DNA of 64,000 nt. Source: Muriicola sp. Z0-33. Lineage in GTDB: Bacteria; Bacteroidota; Bacteroidia; Flavobacteriales; Flavobacteriaceae. Positions within the stretch are counted from its first letter, which is position 1; each line of letters begins with the position of its first letter. The position numbers and the translations under genes were made by a program. Shown here piece after piece: positions 55,272 to 63,268 of the stretch. The notes below the pieces were generated by a model that did no database searches, was not told the DNA's origin, and saw nothing but the letters and a program-made list of their open reading frames with translations. The stretch lies in the NCBI RefSeq assembly GCF_026126425.1, contig NZ_JAFMPW010000003.1, forward strand, positions 62,001-126,000, read 5' to 3'.

Positions 55272-56078
55272 TCAGTTCCACCTGTTTTTATTGAACTGGT
55301 TCTTTTTCCAGTACCACATCATTATAAACCCAAATAAAGCTCCTCCGACATGCGCAAAATGGGCGATACCACCACCAAAAATAGAGTATCCTGTAACTCC
55401 TGAAAACAAATCCAGGGCAATCAATACAGGAATAAAATATTTAGCTTTGATCGGTACAGGCAAGAAGATAAGAAACAATTCGCTATTAGGATAAGACATC
55501 CCAAATGCCACCAATATACCATAAATAGCACCCGAAGCTCCAACTGCCGGCGTTTTCAAGGTAGCATGAGCATTAAATAAAGCCTCAAAATTACCCAGTA
55601 ATATCTGGGGATCCACATTGTTTGCACTTAATACCTTGCTGGCATTATTATAAAAGAGCTCTCCTATCATCTGGTTACCAGACCTGCTATTGACATTGAG
55701 CATTTCATAATAGAGATCTTTTGAAATAGCATTCCCTAAAACCTCAAAACCTTGTTGCATATAATAATAGTTCACCCCCGAATGAATAAGTGCTGCTCCC
55801 AAACCAGCTGAAAAATAGAAGAAAAGGAACTTATTTCTGCCCCACATTCGTTCTAGTGGCGTCCCAAATGCCCATAATGCATACATATTAAAAAGGATAT
55901 GCATAAGTCCGCCATGCATAAACATATGCGATAACACCTGCCACAATTCAAAATTGTTGTTCTCTGGAAACCATAAAGCAAACCACTGTATCATTTGTTC
56001 GCCATACAGGTTGCTAGCCACAAAGAATAGTATATTAATAATCAGCAAGTGCTTAATACCCTCGGTTAGTCTGCCCAT
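55272..56078 (-). CDS. Rhomboid-family intramembrane serine protease, second copy
   Basis: The product has 268 residues. The Ser motif GASGAIYGILVAFG and the His motif FAHVGGALFGFIMMW give a complete dyad; MHGGLMHILFNMYALWAFG is the helix-2 signature. A 60-residue insertion between helices (about 115-170) is polar. It abuts mutL by a single base and is probably cotranscribed with it. Substrates are unknown for both copies. Confidence 0.92.
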   Translation of the reverse strand: MGRLTEGIKHLLIINILFFVASNLYGEQMIQWFALWFPENNNFELWQVLSHMFMHGGLMHILFNMYALWAFGTPLERMWGRNKFLFFYFSAGLGAALIHSGVNYYYMQQGFEVLGNAISKDLYYEMLNVNSRSGNQMIGELFYNNASKVLSANNVDPQILLGNFEALFNAHATLKTPAVGASGAIYGILVAFGMSYPNSELFLIFLPVPIKAKYFIPVLIALDLFSGVTGYSIFGGGIAHFAHVGGALFGFIMMWYWKKNQFNKNRWN

Positions 56079-57926
56079 TTAAATAAATTTTTTGTCAATT
56101 TCGGATTCAGAGATCGTATTGTAGGTTGGTTTATTAAACGGACTTACTCCTGGCTCCTTACATCCAAAAAGGTCGTTAAGGAGTACAAGCTGCGAATTGC
56201 TGTCCAGAATATCCCCGGTTTTTACTGCCAAGGTCTTACACAAAGCCTTTGCAAGTACATCTGTCTGGGAAAAACTATCTTCGGGTACTTCATGCTGGTA
56301 ATCTGAAATTAATTGGTCCAGTACAATTCCTACTTCATTTTCAGGTATCAATGCAGGCACCCCTGAGATTTCCAATGTATAGTTCTCTTTCTCCTCAAAA
56401 ACAAACCCAAGGCATCGCAATTGTTCCGAAATATTATGTAAAATCGACATATCAGTACTTGAAAAAGATAGAGAAAGCGGAAAAAGTAATTGTTGGCTGG
56501 TGGTCTCCTTAATAGTGATGGTTCTCAAAAATTTCTCGTACAATATCCTTTGATGCGCCCTGTTCTGATGTATTAAGAGCAGACCAGATTTTATGGTACT
56601 TACTACATATTTTCTTCTTAACTGCAAGGTAGTTACCGTAGATGCTTCAGCCTCCTTCATACCCTCAAAAATTGAGCTGGTAATAGTCTCAGATTCAAAA
56701 TCACTCTCCCCCATTTCTTCCCCGCTATTGGAAGCAGCAGCCAATCCTACATACATTTCTTCCCACCCTTTGACAGACTTTTTGGTAAAGCTCTTCGGAG
56801 CGGCTGACGGATGTCCTGTGTTAAAAGGATTGAAGCGGGCGTCAACAGCTACTTTTGGCAGAGGGGCATTAAGATTTTTATACGCATAAGGAGTATCAAG
56901 ATTTGGATCTTTCTCAAAGTCCAATACCGGTGCAATATTAAACTGACCCAAACTGTGTTTTATAGTAGACCTTAGAATAGCATAAAGGGTTTGCTCATCA
57001 TCAAATTTAATCTCTGTCTTTGTAGGATGTATGTTGATATCTATAGACGAAGGGTCTACTTCCAGGTAGAGGAAATATCCCGGATAGGTATCAGGTTTTA
57101 TAATCCCTTCAAAAGCATTTACCACAGCATGATAGAGATATGGGCTTTTGATAAATCTGTTGTTTACAAAAAAGAATTGCTCTCCCCGGCTTTTCTTGGC
57201 AAATTCTGGCTTGCATATGAAGCCACTGATCTTAACTACCTGGGTTTCTTCTTCTACAGGGACTAATTTTTCATTTGATCTGCTACCAAAAATGTTGACA
57301 ATCCGTTTTCTATACGTCGCAACAGCCAAATTAAAAAGTTCACTTCCATTGTTGTAAAATTGAAATGATACCTGTGGATGCGCCAGTGCAACCCTGTGAA
57401 ACTGATCGGTAATATGACGTAATTCTACCTGATTTGATTTCAGGAAGTTTCTACGGGCCGGAATATTGAAAAATAGGTTTTTTACCGCAATCGAAGTTCC
57501 TGCCGGTGTAGCCACAACATCCTGGGAAATAATTTTGCTCCCCTCAATCTTGATGGCCGTACCTAATTCTTCAGCGCCCTGGCGAGTTTGCATCTCAACA
57601 TGAGCTATGGCGGCAATAGAAGCTAGTGCTTCTCCTCGAAAACCCTTTGTGTTGAGTTGAAACAGATCCTGAGCGCTCTTAATTTTAGAGGTTGCATGTC
57701 GTTCAAAAGACAACCTGGCATCTGTTGGGCTCATCCCAATACCGTCATCAACCACCTGGATTAACGTTTTACCGCTTTCCTTAATTATTAATTTAATAGA
57801 AGAAGCTCCTGCATCAATGGCATTCTCCAGTAGTTCTTTTACAACTGAAGCAGGCCGTTGTACAACTTCCCCGGCAGCTATCTGATTGGCCACATGATCT
57901 GGCAAGAGTTGAATTATGTCTGCCAT
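56079..57926 (-). CDS. mutL: DNA mismatch repair protein MutL
   Basis: The product has 615 residues. The GHKL ATPase shows LLENAIDAGASSIKL, DDGIGMSPTDA and TKGFRGEALASIAA. The C-terminal region lacks the usual metal-binding endonuclease motif DQHA-x2-E-x4-E: the matching stretch reads HQNRAHQRILYE, and the CPHGRP box reads SPFNKP. So this MutL looks unable to nick DNA. It couples MutS recognition to later steps by ATP. The TAATG overlap with the upstream gene implies translational coupling. Confidence 0.95.
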   Translation of the reverse strand: MADIIQLLPDHVANQIAAGEVVQRPASVVKELLENAIDAGASSIKLIIKESGKTLIQVVDDGIGMSPTDARLSFERHATSKIKSAQDLFQLNTKGFRGEALASIAAIAHVEMQTRQGAEELGTAIKIEGSKIISQDVVATPAGTSIAVKNLFFNIPARRNFLKSNQVELRHITDQFHRVALAHPQVSFQFYNNGSELFNLAVATYRKRIVNIFGSRSNEKLVPVEEETQVVKISGFICKPEFAKKSRGEQFFFVNNRFIKSPYLYHAVVNAFEGIIKPDTYPGYFLYLEVDPSSIDINIHPTKTEIKFDDEQTLYAILRSTIKHSLGQFNIAPVLDFEKDPNLDTPYAYKNLNAPLPKVAVDARFNPFNTGHPSAAPKSFTKKSVKGWEEMYVGLAAASNSGEEMGESDFESETITSSIFEGMKEAEASTVTTLQLRRKYVVSTIKSGLLLIHQNRAHQRILYEKFLRTITIKETTSQQLLFPLSLSFSSTDMSILHNISEQLRCLGFVFEEKENYTLEISGVPALIPENEVGIVLDQLISDYQHEVPEDSFSQTDVLAKALCKTLAVKTGDILDSNSQLVLLNDLFGCKEPGVSPFNKPTYNTISESEIDKKFI

Positions 57927-58213
57927 TAGTTTTTATAGAATATGGAAAGATCAAAATCTATGATGTAAAGGAAAATAAGTATGAGAATAGCAATTATTAT
58001 CAACATTCTGACCTTCACATTGCGATCACTTTCGCGTTTCATGTCGGCCATGGCATTCCTGAACTTCCCTTTTAGGCCTCCCTGATTCAGTGTAGTTCTG
58101 TATTTATCGAGCTTATGTTCAATTTTATAGGGATTGCCTTCGCCCTTATCGTCGTAATAACGAGGAGAATAGTTATATTTTTTGTTCTTACGTAGTCTTG
58201 TAAATTTTCCCAT
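57926..58213 (-). CDS. Small basic membrane protein between ribH and mutL
   Basis: The product has 95 residues: a basic, Tyr-rich N-terminal half (TRLRKNKKYNYSPRYYDDKG), then one C-terminal hydrophobic helix (VRMLIIIAILILIFLYIIDF). Homologues in Flavobacteriia are often labelled riboflavin synthase subunit beta, probably only because ribH is next; nothing in the sequence resembles a flavin enzyme. It shares one base with the mutL start. Function unknown. Confidence 0.8.
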   Translation of the reverse strand: MGKFTRLRKNKKYNYSPRYYDDKGEGNPYKIEHKLDKYRTTLNQGGLKGKFRNAMADMKRESDRNVKVRMLIIIAILILIFLYIIDFDLSIFYKN

Positions 58214-58270
58214 GATCTCAGTCTTCCAAAGTTACTTAAAATCAAAAAAAGTGCCGAAGTATCCGTCCCA

Positions 58271-58288
58271 AAAAATGTTAACATTTTT
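58271..58288. repeat. 18-base perfect palindrome AAAAATGTTAACATTTTT
   Basis: Loopless palindrome in the 178-base gap between ribH and the small membrane protein gene. It may be an operator or part of a terminator. Confidence 0.6.
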
Positions 58289-58391
58289 CTGTTCTGTTTA
58301 GCGCACTCCTATAAACCGACAATTGACCTAAAATGTCATGAATAATTTCTGAAAAGAAAGGAATAGTGAATAGGAAAACTCTAAATACCAC

Positions 58392-58868
58392 TTACAAAGC
58401 AGACATCTTTATAGCTGCTATGGCAGCTTCGGTGCCTTTATTGCCATGAATTCCACCACTTCGTGCCCTGGCCTGCTCCATATTATCATCCGTAAGTACA
58501 CAAAAAATAACCGGGGTGTCATATTTAACATTGAGATCTTTAATTCCCTGGGTTGCCGCGCTGCACACAAAATGAAAATGTTCTGTTTCTCCTTTGATTA
58601 CACTACCTATGGCGATAACGGCATCGGGCTTTTGCCCTTCTACCATTTTCTTACAGCCATATACCAGTTCAAAACTTCCTGGAACGTTCCATCTTATAAT
58701 ATTGCTTTCTTCAGCCCCGCAATCTAATAATGCAGCTTTTGCCCCTTTAAAGAGCCCTTCGGTAATCTCAGGATTCCATTCAGAAACAACAATCCCAAAC
58801 CGAAGGTCCTTCGCGTTTGGGATTATTGTTTTGTCATATGCTGACAAATCTTTGTTTTCAGTAGCCAT
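58392..58868 (-). CDS. ribH: 6,7-dimethyl-8-ribityllumazine synthase
   Basis: The product has 158 residues. The phosphate- and pyrimidine-binding motifs FGIVVSEWNPEITEGL, VPGSFELVYGCK, AIGSVIKGETEHFHFV (catalytic His) and GVLTD-like FCVLTDDN are complete. It condenses 5-amino-6-ribitylamino-uracil with dihydroxybutanone phosphate in riboflavin synthesis. It starts two bases after the TPR gene ends. Confidence 0.97.
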   Translation of the reverse strand: MATENKDLSAYDKTIIPNAKDLRFGIVVSEWNPEITEGLFKGAKAALLDCGAEESNIIRWNVPGSFELVYGCKKMVEGQKPDAVIAIGSVIKGETEHFHFVCSAATQGIKDLNVKYDTPVIFCVLTDDNMEQARARSGGIHGNKGTEAAIAAIKMSAL

Positions 58869-58870
58869 AA

Positions 58871-59638
58871 TTAAGACCCGCTTTTCGCCATGCCTATAAA
58901 GGCGTCTATTGTAGCGGCCTCTTTTGAAGTAGAAAAATCGTCCTTAACGCTTTCAAAGTACTGAAGTGCTTTATCTTTTTGATTTAGCTCCAGGGCAGTT
59001 ACTCCGGCTTTATAGAGAAATCTGGGGGTAGTATAATCGTTTTCGTTATGAGCGATGGCTTTTTCATAATAAGAAAGTGCATCCTCCGCCTGTCCCAACT
59101 GCATAAATGCGTCACCAATACCTCCAAGGGCCAATGGTCCCAGCATGGCATCATCAGATGAAAAACTCTCTAAATACCGAATAGCTTCATCGTATTGCTG
59201 CATGTGTAAATATGACATCCCTGCATAATAATTTCCAAGGTTGGCCGCTGGGGTACCCTTGTACTCATCAATAATATCAAGAAATCCGTATTTACCTTCG
59301 GCCCCATTTAATGCCAAATTGTAAAGAGAATCTTTCTCGGTTACATTGTTGAGCGCCTGATCAAAGTATTGCTGTGGGTAAAACAGTTCGTTAGCAGCAC
59401 TGGCCGACTTTGGCGCTAGAATAAACTGGTTGTAAGCCAGATATCCCAAAACGCCTACGGCAATAACACCGATGATTCCTAAAATATAATTTTGATTACG
59501 TGCTACCCATTGTTCGGATCTGGAAGCGCTTTCATCCAAGGTGCTAAAAACCTCTGCCGTTGTACTGCTCTGCTCACTTTGCGCTCTTTGTTCGGCTTTA
59601 TTTTTAGGTTTGAAACCCCTCTTTTTATATGTTGCCAT
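58871..59638 (-). CDS. TPR-repeat membrane protein
   Basis: The ATG at 59638 was taken because it follows a -7 box; the frame is open to 59734. The product has 255 residues. A basic, Gln-rich start ([20 protein letters not shown]) leads to one membrane helix ([20 protein letters not shown], about 50-70) and then about four tetratricopeptide units facing the periplasm ([20 protein letters not shown] and [18 protein letters not shown]). The layout resembles YfgM-like ancillary translocon or chaperone proteins. It is divergent from recF and cotranscribed with ribH. Confidence 0.87.
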   Translation of the reverse strand: MATYKKRGFKPKNKAEQRAQSEQSSTTAEVFSTLDESASRSEQWVARNQNYILGIIGVIAVGVLGYLAYNQFILAPKSASAANELFYPQQYFDQALNNVTEKDSLYNLALNGAEGKYGFLDIIDEYKGTPAANLGNYYAGMSYLHMQQYDEAIRYLESFSSDDAMLGPLALGGIGDAFMQLGQAEDALSYYEKAIAHNENDYTTPRFLYKAGVTALELNQKDKALQYFESVKDDFSTSKEAATIDAFIGMAKSGS

Positions 59639-59658
59639 TTTTATTTTTATTGGTGGCG

Positions 59659-59666
59659 CAAAAATA
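59659..59666 (-). promoter_or_regulatory. -7 box TATTTTTG before the TPR-ribH operon
   Basis: A TAnnTTTG match on the minus strand, 20 bases before the ATG at 59638; it also argues against the longer open frame. Confidence 0.5.
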
Positions 59667-59752
59667 AAGTTTTTAAACAAAACCCAGCGGTATTTATTCG
59701 TTATTTTTCGATAATTTGCACAGCCTTTAGCCATTATAAAATTCTCTCCTCT

Positions 59753-60832
59753 ATGTTTTTAAAGAAATTGTCCCTTATTAACTACAAGAATTTTGAGTCG
59801 GGAGAATTCGATTTTGACAACAAAATCAACTGTTTTGTAGGTGATAATGGCGTAGGAAAGACCAATATCCTGGATGCAATTTACCACCTTGCTTTCGGAA
59901 AAAGTTACTTTAACCCCCTGGCTTCACAAAATATAAAACACGGGGAAGAATTTTTTGTAATAGACGGGCATTTCGAAAAAGAAGAACGAACAGAGAAAAT
60001 AGTTTGCAGTTTAAAACGCGGAACAAAAAAGACCATAAAACGCAATGGTAAAATCTACGACAAACTTTCTGAACATATAGGACTCCTTCCCCTGGTGATT
60101 ATCTCACCTTCGGATAGGGACCTTATAATTGAAGGAAGTGATACCAGACGTAAATTTGTGGACGGGGTAATAAGTCAGTCAGATCCCGAATATCTGCAAA
60201 CTCTGATTAAATATAACAAGGTGCTTTCTCAAAGAAATTCACTCCTTAAATTTTTTGCAGCCAACCATACCTACGATGAAACCACAATTGCTGTCTATAA
60301 TGAACAATTGGTGACTTTTGGGAATCATATACATGAGAAGCGCAAGGCCTTTATAGAACTATTTATTCCCTTATTTAAAGAACAATATATTAGCATATCG
60401 GGCGGAGAGGAAGTAGTAAACCTGGAATATCACAGCCAGTTGTCTAAAGGGGATTTCCTTCAATTACTAACCAATTCTATTGATAAAGACAGGGCTTTAC
60501 AGTATACCAGTACAGGTATCCACAAAGACGACCTCATTTTCGAAATAGAGGGGCATCCTATTAAAAAGTTTGGCAGCCAGGGGCAACAAAAATCCTTTCT
60601 TATTGCTCTTAAATTTGCACAATTCTATCTAATTAGGGAAAAGGCTAAAACCACTCCTATCTTATTGTTAGATGATATTTTTGACAAATTGGATGAAAAC
60701 AGGGTATCGCATATTATCAAGTTGGTAGATGATGAAAATTTTGGACAGATATTCATTAGTGATACCCACGCAGAACGTACAGAGAATATAGTGCGGTCTA
60801 TTCATCAATCCTATAAAATTTTTAAGCTGTAG
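59753..60832 (+). CDS. recF: DNA replication and repair protein RecF
   Basis: The product has 359 residues, normal length. The ATG at 59753 begins the conserved [19 protein letters not shown]; the frame is open upstream to 59492 but that part overlaps the TPR gene. Walker [15 protein letters not shown], the ABC-like signature [15 protein letters not shown] and Walker [17 protein letters not shown] are present. It loads RecA on gaps with RecO and RecR. It is followed one base later by a lipoprotein gene. Confidence 0.96.
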   Translation: MFLKKLSLINYKNFESGEFDFDNKINCFVGDNGVGKTNILDAIYHLAFGKSYFNPLASQNIKHGEEFFVIDGHFEKEERTEKIVCSLKRGTKKTIKRNGKIYDKLSEHIGLLPLVIISPSDRDLIIEGSDTRRKFVDGVISQSDPEYLQTLIKYNKVLSQRNSLLKFFAANHTYDETTIAVYNEQLVTFGNHIHEKRKAFIELFIPLFKEQYISISGGEEVVNLEYHSQLSKGDFLQLLTNSIDKDRALQYTSTGIHKDDLIFEIEGHPIKKFGSQGQQKSFLIALKFAQFYLIREKAKTTPILLLDDIFDKLDENRVSHIIKLVDDENFGQIFISDTHAERTENIVRSIHQSYKIFKL

Positions 60833-60833
60833 T

Positions 60834-61253
60834 ATGAAGAGAATGATCTTGCTATCCGTATTGTTTTTATTCACGGCCTGCGCTGATAAAATAAACAGCT
60901 CAGAGTTACATCATTTAAATGGATATTGGGAGATTCAAAAAGTAGTTTTCCCAAAGGGAGATACCAAGGAATACAACCTAAATACCACAATAGATTATAT
61001 TACATTTGAAGATAATAAAGGATACAGGAAAAAAGTACAGCCCCGCTTAGATGGCACTTTTATTACCTCAGACGATGCGGCTTCTTTCAGACTCATAGGT
61101 ACCAAAGGCAGTTTTAAACTTCAATATCACAACGAATTTAGCGAATGGGAAGAACAGATTATTGAATTATCTGCTGAAAAATTAACTGTTGTTAATCAGG
61201 AAAATATTCGGTATTATTATAAGAGGCACCAAACAATAACCGCTGAAAAATGA
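60834..61253 (+). CDS. Small lipocalin-like lipoprotein
   Basis: The product has 139 residues. A lipoprotein signal (MILLSVLFLFTAC, Cys near 16) is followed by a beta-rich domain: LNGYWEIQKVVFPKG opens it in the manner of Bacteroidota lipocalin-like domains, and the rest alternates hydrophobic and polar residues. It lies between recF and the DUF721 gene and overlaps the latter by ATGA; the linkage is common in Flavobacteriia. Function unknown. Confidence 0.82.
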   Translation: MKRMILLSVLFLFTACADKINSSELHHLNGYWEIQKVVFPKGDTKEYNLNTTIDYITFEDNKGYRKKVQPRLDGTFITSDDAASFRLIGTKGSFKLQYHNEFSEWEEQIIELSAEKLTVVNQENIRYYYKRHQTITAEK

Positions 61254-61546
61254 TAAAAAGAAACAGAAATAATTTATCACTAAAAGAAGTGCTTAATGAG
61301 TTCATTTCAACAAACCGATTACAAGGCGGAATAGACAAGGTAGACGTAAAGGAAGCCTGGGTAAAATTAATGGGAAAGGGCGTAAATAACTACACCACTG
61401 CTGTTGAACTAAGAAATGAGACTTTATATGTGTCGCTCTCTTCTTCTGTTTTACGTGAAGAACTTAGTCATGGTCGCTCTAAGATTATTACCATGCTAAA
61501 TGAAGAACTGGGAAAAGATTTGGTAAAACAACTAGTACTGAGATAA
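61250..61546 (+). CDS. DUF721 (DciA-like) protein
   Basis: The product has 98 residues. The core LKEVLNEFISTNRLQGGIDK, AWVKLMGKGVNNYT and the K-homology-like LYVSLSSSVLREELSHGRSK match DUF721, the family that contains DciA, the ancestral loader of replicative helicase DnaB. Its place after recF supports a replication role. The start overlaps the lipoprotein stop by four bases. Confidence 0.88.
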   Translation: MIKRNRNNLSLKEVLNEFISTNRLQGGIDKVDVKEAWVKLMGKGVNNYTTAVELRNETLYVSLSSSVLREELSHGRSKIITMLNEELGKDLVKQLVLR

Positions 61547-61576
61547 AAAAAGTTGTCTGAACATAGCCCAGACAAC
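61545..61576 (-). terminator. Terminator of ndk
   Basis: GTTGTCTG (61552-61559) and CAGACAAC (61569-61576) form eight pairs around a nine-base loop. Read on the minus strand it is followed by TTTTTTT, 26 bases past the ndk stop. It may also slow transcription coming from the DUF721 side. Confidence 0.85.
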
Positions 61577-61601
61577 CCCTTCATAAAATAGTTGCTGTGA
61601 A

Positions 61602-62021
61602 TTAGTAAACTTCTCTTCCGGCAAAGTGAAATGCGCCTTCAATAGCGGCATTTTCATCACTATCGGAACCATGTACCGCATTTTCTCCAATATCCTTGGC
61701 ATATAATTTTCTGATAGTACCTTCCGCGGCATCTGCAGGGTTGGTTGCCCCTATCAGCGCCCTGAAATCTTCAACTGCATTCTCCTTTTCTAAAATTGCT
61801 GAAACTATAGGTCCCCTGGTCATAAATGCCACAAGCTCTCCAAAAAATGGGCGCTCTTTGTGAATAGCATAAAATTCCTGAGCGTCTCTTCTGCTCATTT
61901 GGGTATATTTCATAGCTATGATCTTAAATCCCGCCGAAGTTATTTTATCTAGAATAGCTCCTATATGCCCATTTTCAACGGCATCGGGTTTAATCATTGT
62001 AAATGTTCTGTTACCTGTCAT
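61602..62021 (-). CDS. ndk: Nucleoside diphosphate kinase
   Basis: The product has 139 residues, standard length. [19 protein letters not shown] opens it and the active-site histidine motif [12 protein letters not shown] is near 113-124. It balances nucleoside triphosphate pools by phosphate transfer through phospho-His. It has its own -7 box and terminator, so it is a single-gene unit convergent with the recF cluster. Confidence 0.97.
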   Translation of the reverse strand: MTGNRTFTMIKPDAVENGHIGAILDKITSAGFKIIAMKYTQMSRRDAQEFYAIHKERPFFGELVAFMTRGPIVSAILEKENAVEDFRALIGATNPADAAEGTIRKLYAKDIGENAVHGSDSDENAAIEGAFHFAGREVY

Positions 62022-62038
62022 TTCTTAAAAATTTTGGG

Positions 62039-62046
62039 CAAAAATA
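62039..62046 (-). promoter_or_regulatory. -7 box TATTTTTG before ndk
   Basis: A TAnnTTTG match on the minus strand 17 bases before the ATG at 62021, with a TTG about 20 bases further upstream. Confidence 0.6.
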
Positions 62047-62162
62047 CACTTTATTAAAGCAACCCACAACAATAAACTAACTTGTAGTAAAAACCAGGTA
62101 TTTTGTAAAATAATGAATTGCTCAAAATTTCATCTCACCTACCATCCAAATTAAAATAAACC

Positions 62163-63191
62163 TCAGTATTTTTGATGTAAACTTGCTAATACCTTCCCAT
62201 TATCGCCTATAATTTCTAACACAGCTTCCCCGGATAACAGGTTTAATTTAATTAGCCCAAAACTCTCTTCGGCTACAACTTCCCCAACCCGGTAGGGATT
62301 GTCCTCTCCGGAAAAACTGGTATAAGCATGGGTTAAGCCGCTGCTGGTAAAATCTATTAGGGGGTAATTCATACCCTCTAAGGTTGTTTTTGAAAATTCC
62401 GATATATGCCTGTCCCCGGAAAGGATCATTACCCCTCTTGCGCCTGAACTGCCAATAATGCTTTTTAATTTCTCAACTTCATGCGGAAAATTGGCCCAGG
62501 ATTCAAAACCATGGCTATCCGAAAGAAATTGGATACTACTGACAATCAGATTAAAATTAGCGCTGCTGGATCTAAGTTGTTCCTCCAGCCATTTCCATTG
62601 CTCTAATCCCAGCAGGGTGCCCTCTCCATAAACATTTGGAAGGTATCTTTTATCAGAAACAGTATCCTTTACTAATGAAGTCCTGAAATAGCGGGTATCC
62701 AGCACAATTACTTTTATACTGTTTGCTCCCAGACTATAATTATGAGTAGCATAAACGCCTTCCCTGCTTCTCCTTGGGTGATCTGAAGGGACATCCATGA
62801 AATCTAAAAATGCCTGTTGACTTTGCTCCTTAATTGAAAACTCTCTGCCTCCATCGTTTAAACCATAATCATGGTCGTCCCAGGTGCCGATAACCGGGGT
62901 CTTTTTTCTAAGTTTATTATAACCCTTTACCTTTTTAAGCGCCTTATACTTTGCTTCAATTTTAGAAATATCTTTAGTATCTGCGTATATAATATCGCCT
63001 CCCCATATCCATAGATCTGGTTGAGGCTCCGCTATGTCATCCCAAAGTAAATTATCTATTGCTAATTTATTACAGGAACCAAAAGCGATGGTAAAATGAG
63101 ATTCGGATGCTCTTGAAGCAACATCAGGCATTGTACTTTTACAGGAAACCACCGAGAGCAAAAGGAAAAGAATGAAAACTTTTTTGTTCAT
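62163..63191 (-). CDS. PhoD-like alkaline phosphatase lipoprotein
   Basis: The product has 342 residues. A lipoprotein signal (KVFILFLLLSVVSC, Cys17) is followed by a metallophosphatase fold: FAFGSC-type start (IAFGSCNKLA), LWIWGGDIIYAD, TWDDHDYGLNDGG, VLDTRYFR and ILSGDRHISEF, the five metal-binding blocks of the PhoD family. It should release phosphate from mono- or diesters outside the cytoplasm. It is divergent from the NrnA-like gene. Confidence 0.92.
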   Translation of the reverse strand: MNKKVFILFLLLSVVSCKSTMPDVASRASESHFTIAFGSCNKLAIDNLLWDDIAEPQPDLWIWGGDIIYADTKDISKIEAKYKALKKVKGYNKLRKKTPVIGTWDDHDYGLNDGGREFSIKEQSQQAFLDFMDVPSDHPRRSREGVYATHNYSLGANSIKVIVLDTRYFRTSLVKDTVSDKRYLPNVYGEGTLLGLEQWKWLEEQLRSSSANFNLIVSSIQFLSDSHGFESWANFPHEVEKLKSIIGSSGARGVMILSGDRHISEFSKTTLEGMNYPLIDFTSSGLTHAYTSFSGEDNPYRVGEVVAEESFGLIKLNLLSGEAVLEIIGDNGKVLASLHQKY

Positions 63192-63255
63192 TTTAAATAG
63201 CTTAAATCATCTGTAAAAATAGCTTTTTGTGATTAAAGTCTATATTATATTATTG

Positions 63256-63263
63256 TATCTTTG
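63256..63263 (+). promoter_or_regulatory. -7 box TATCTTTG almost touching the nrnA-like start codon
   Basis: A perfect TAnnTTTG match ends only five bases before the ATG at 63269. With normal spacing the transcript would begin at or within a base or two of the start codon. Confidence 0.6.
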
Positions 63264-63268
63264 CGCGC

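Noticed and set aside
59492-59752. N-terminal extension of RecF from 59492
   Set aside because: It overlaps the divergent TPR gene and its promoter; RecF homology begins at the ATG at 59753.
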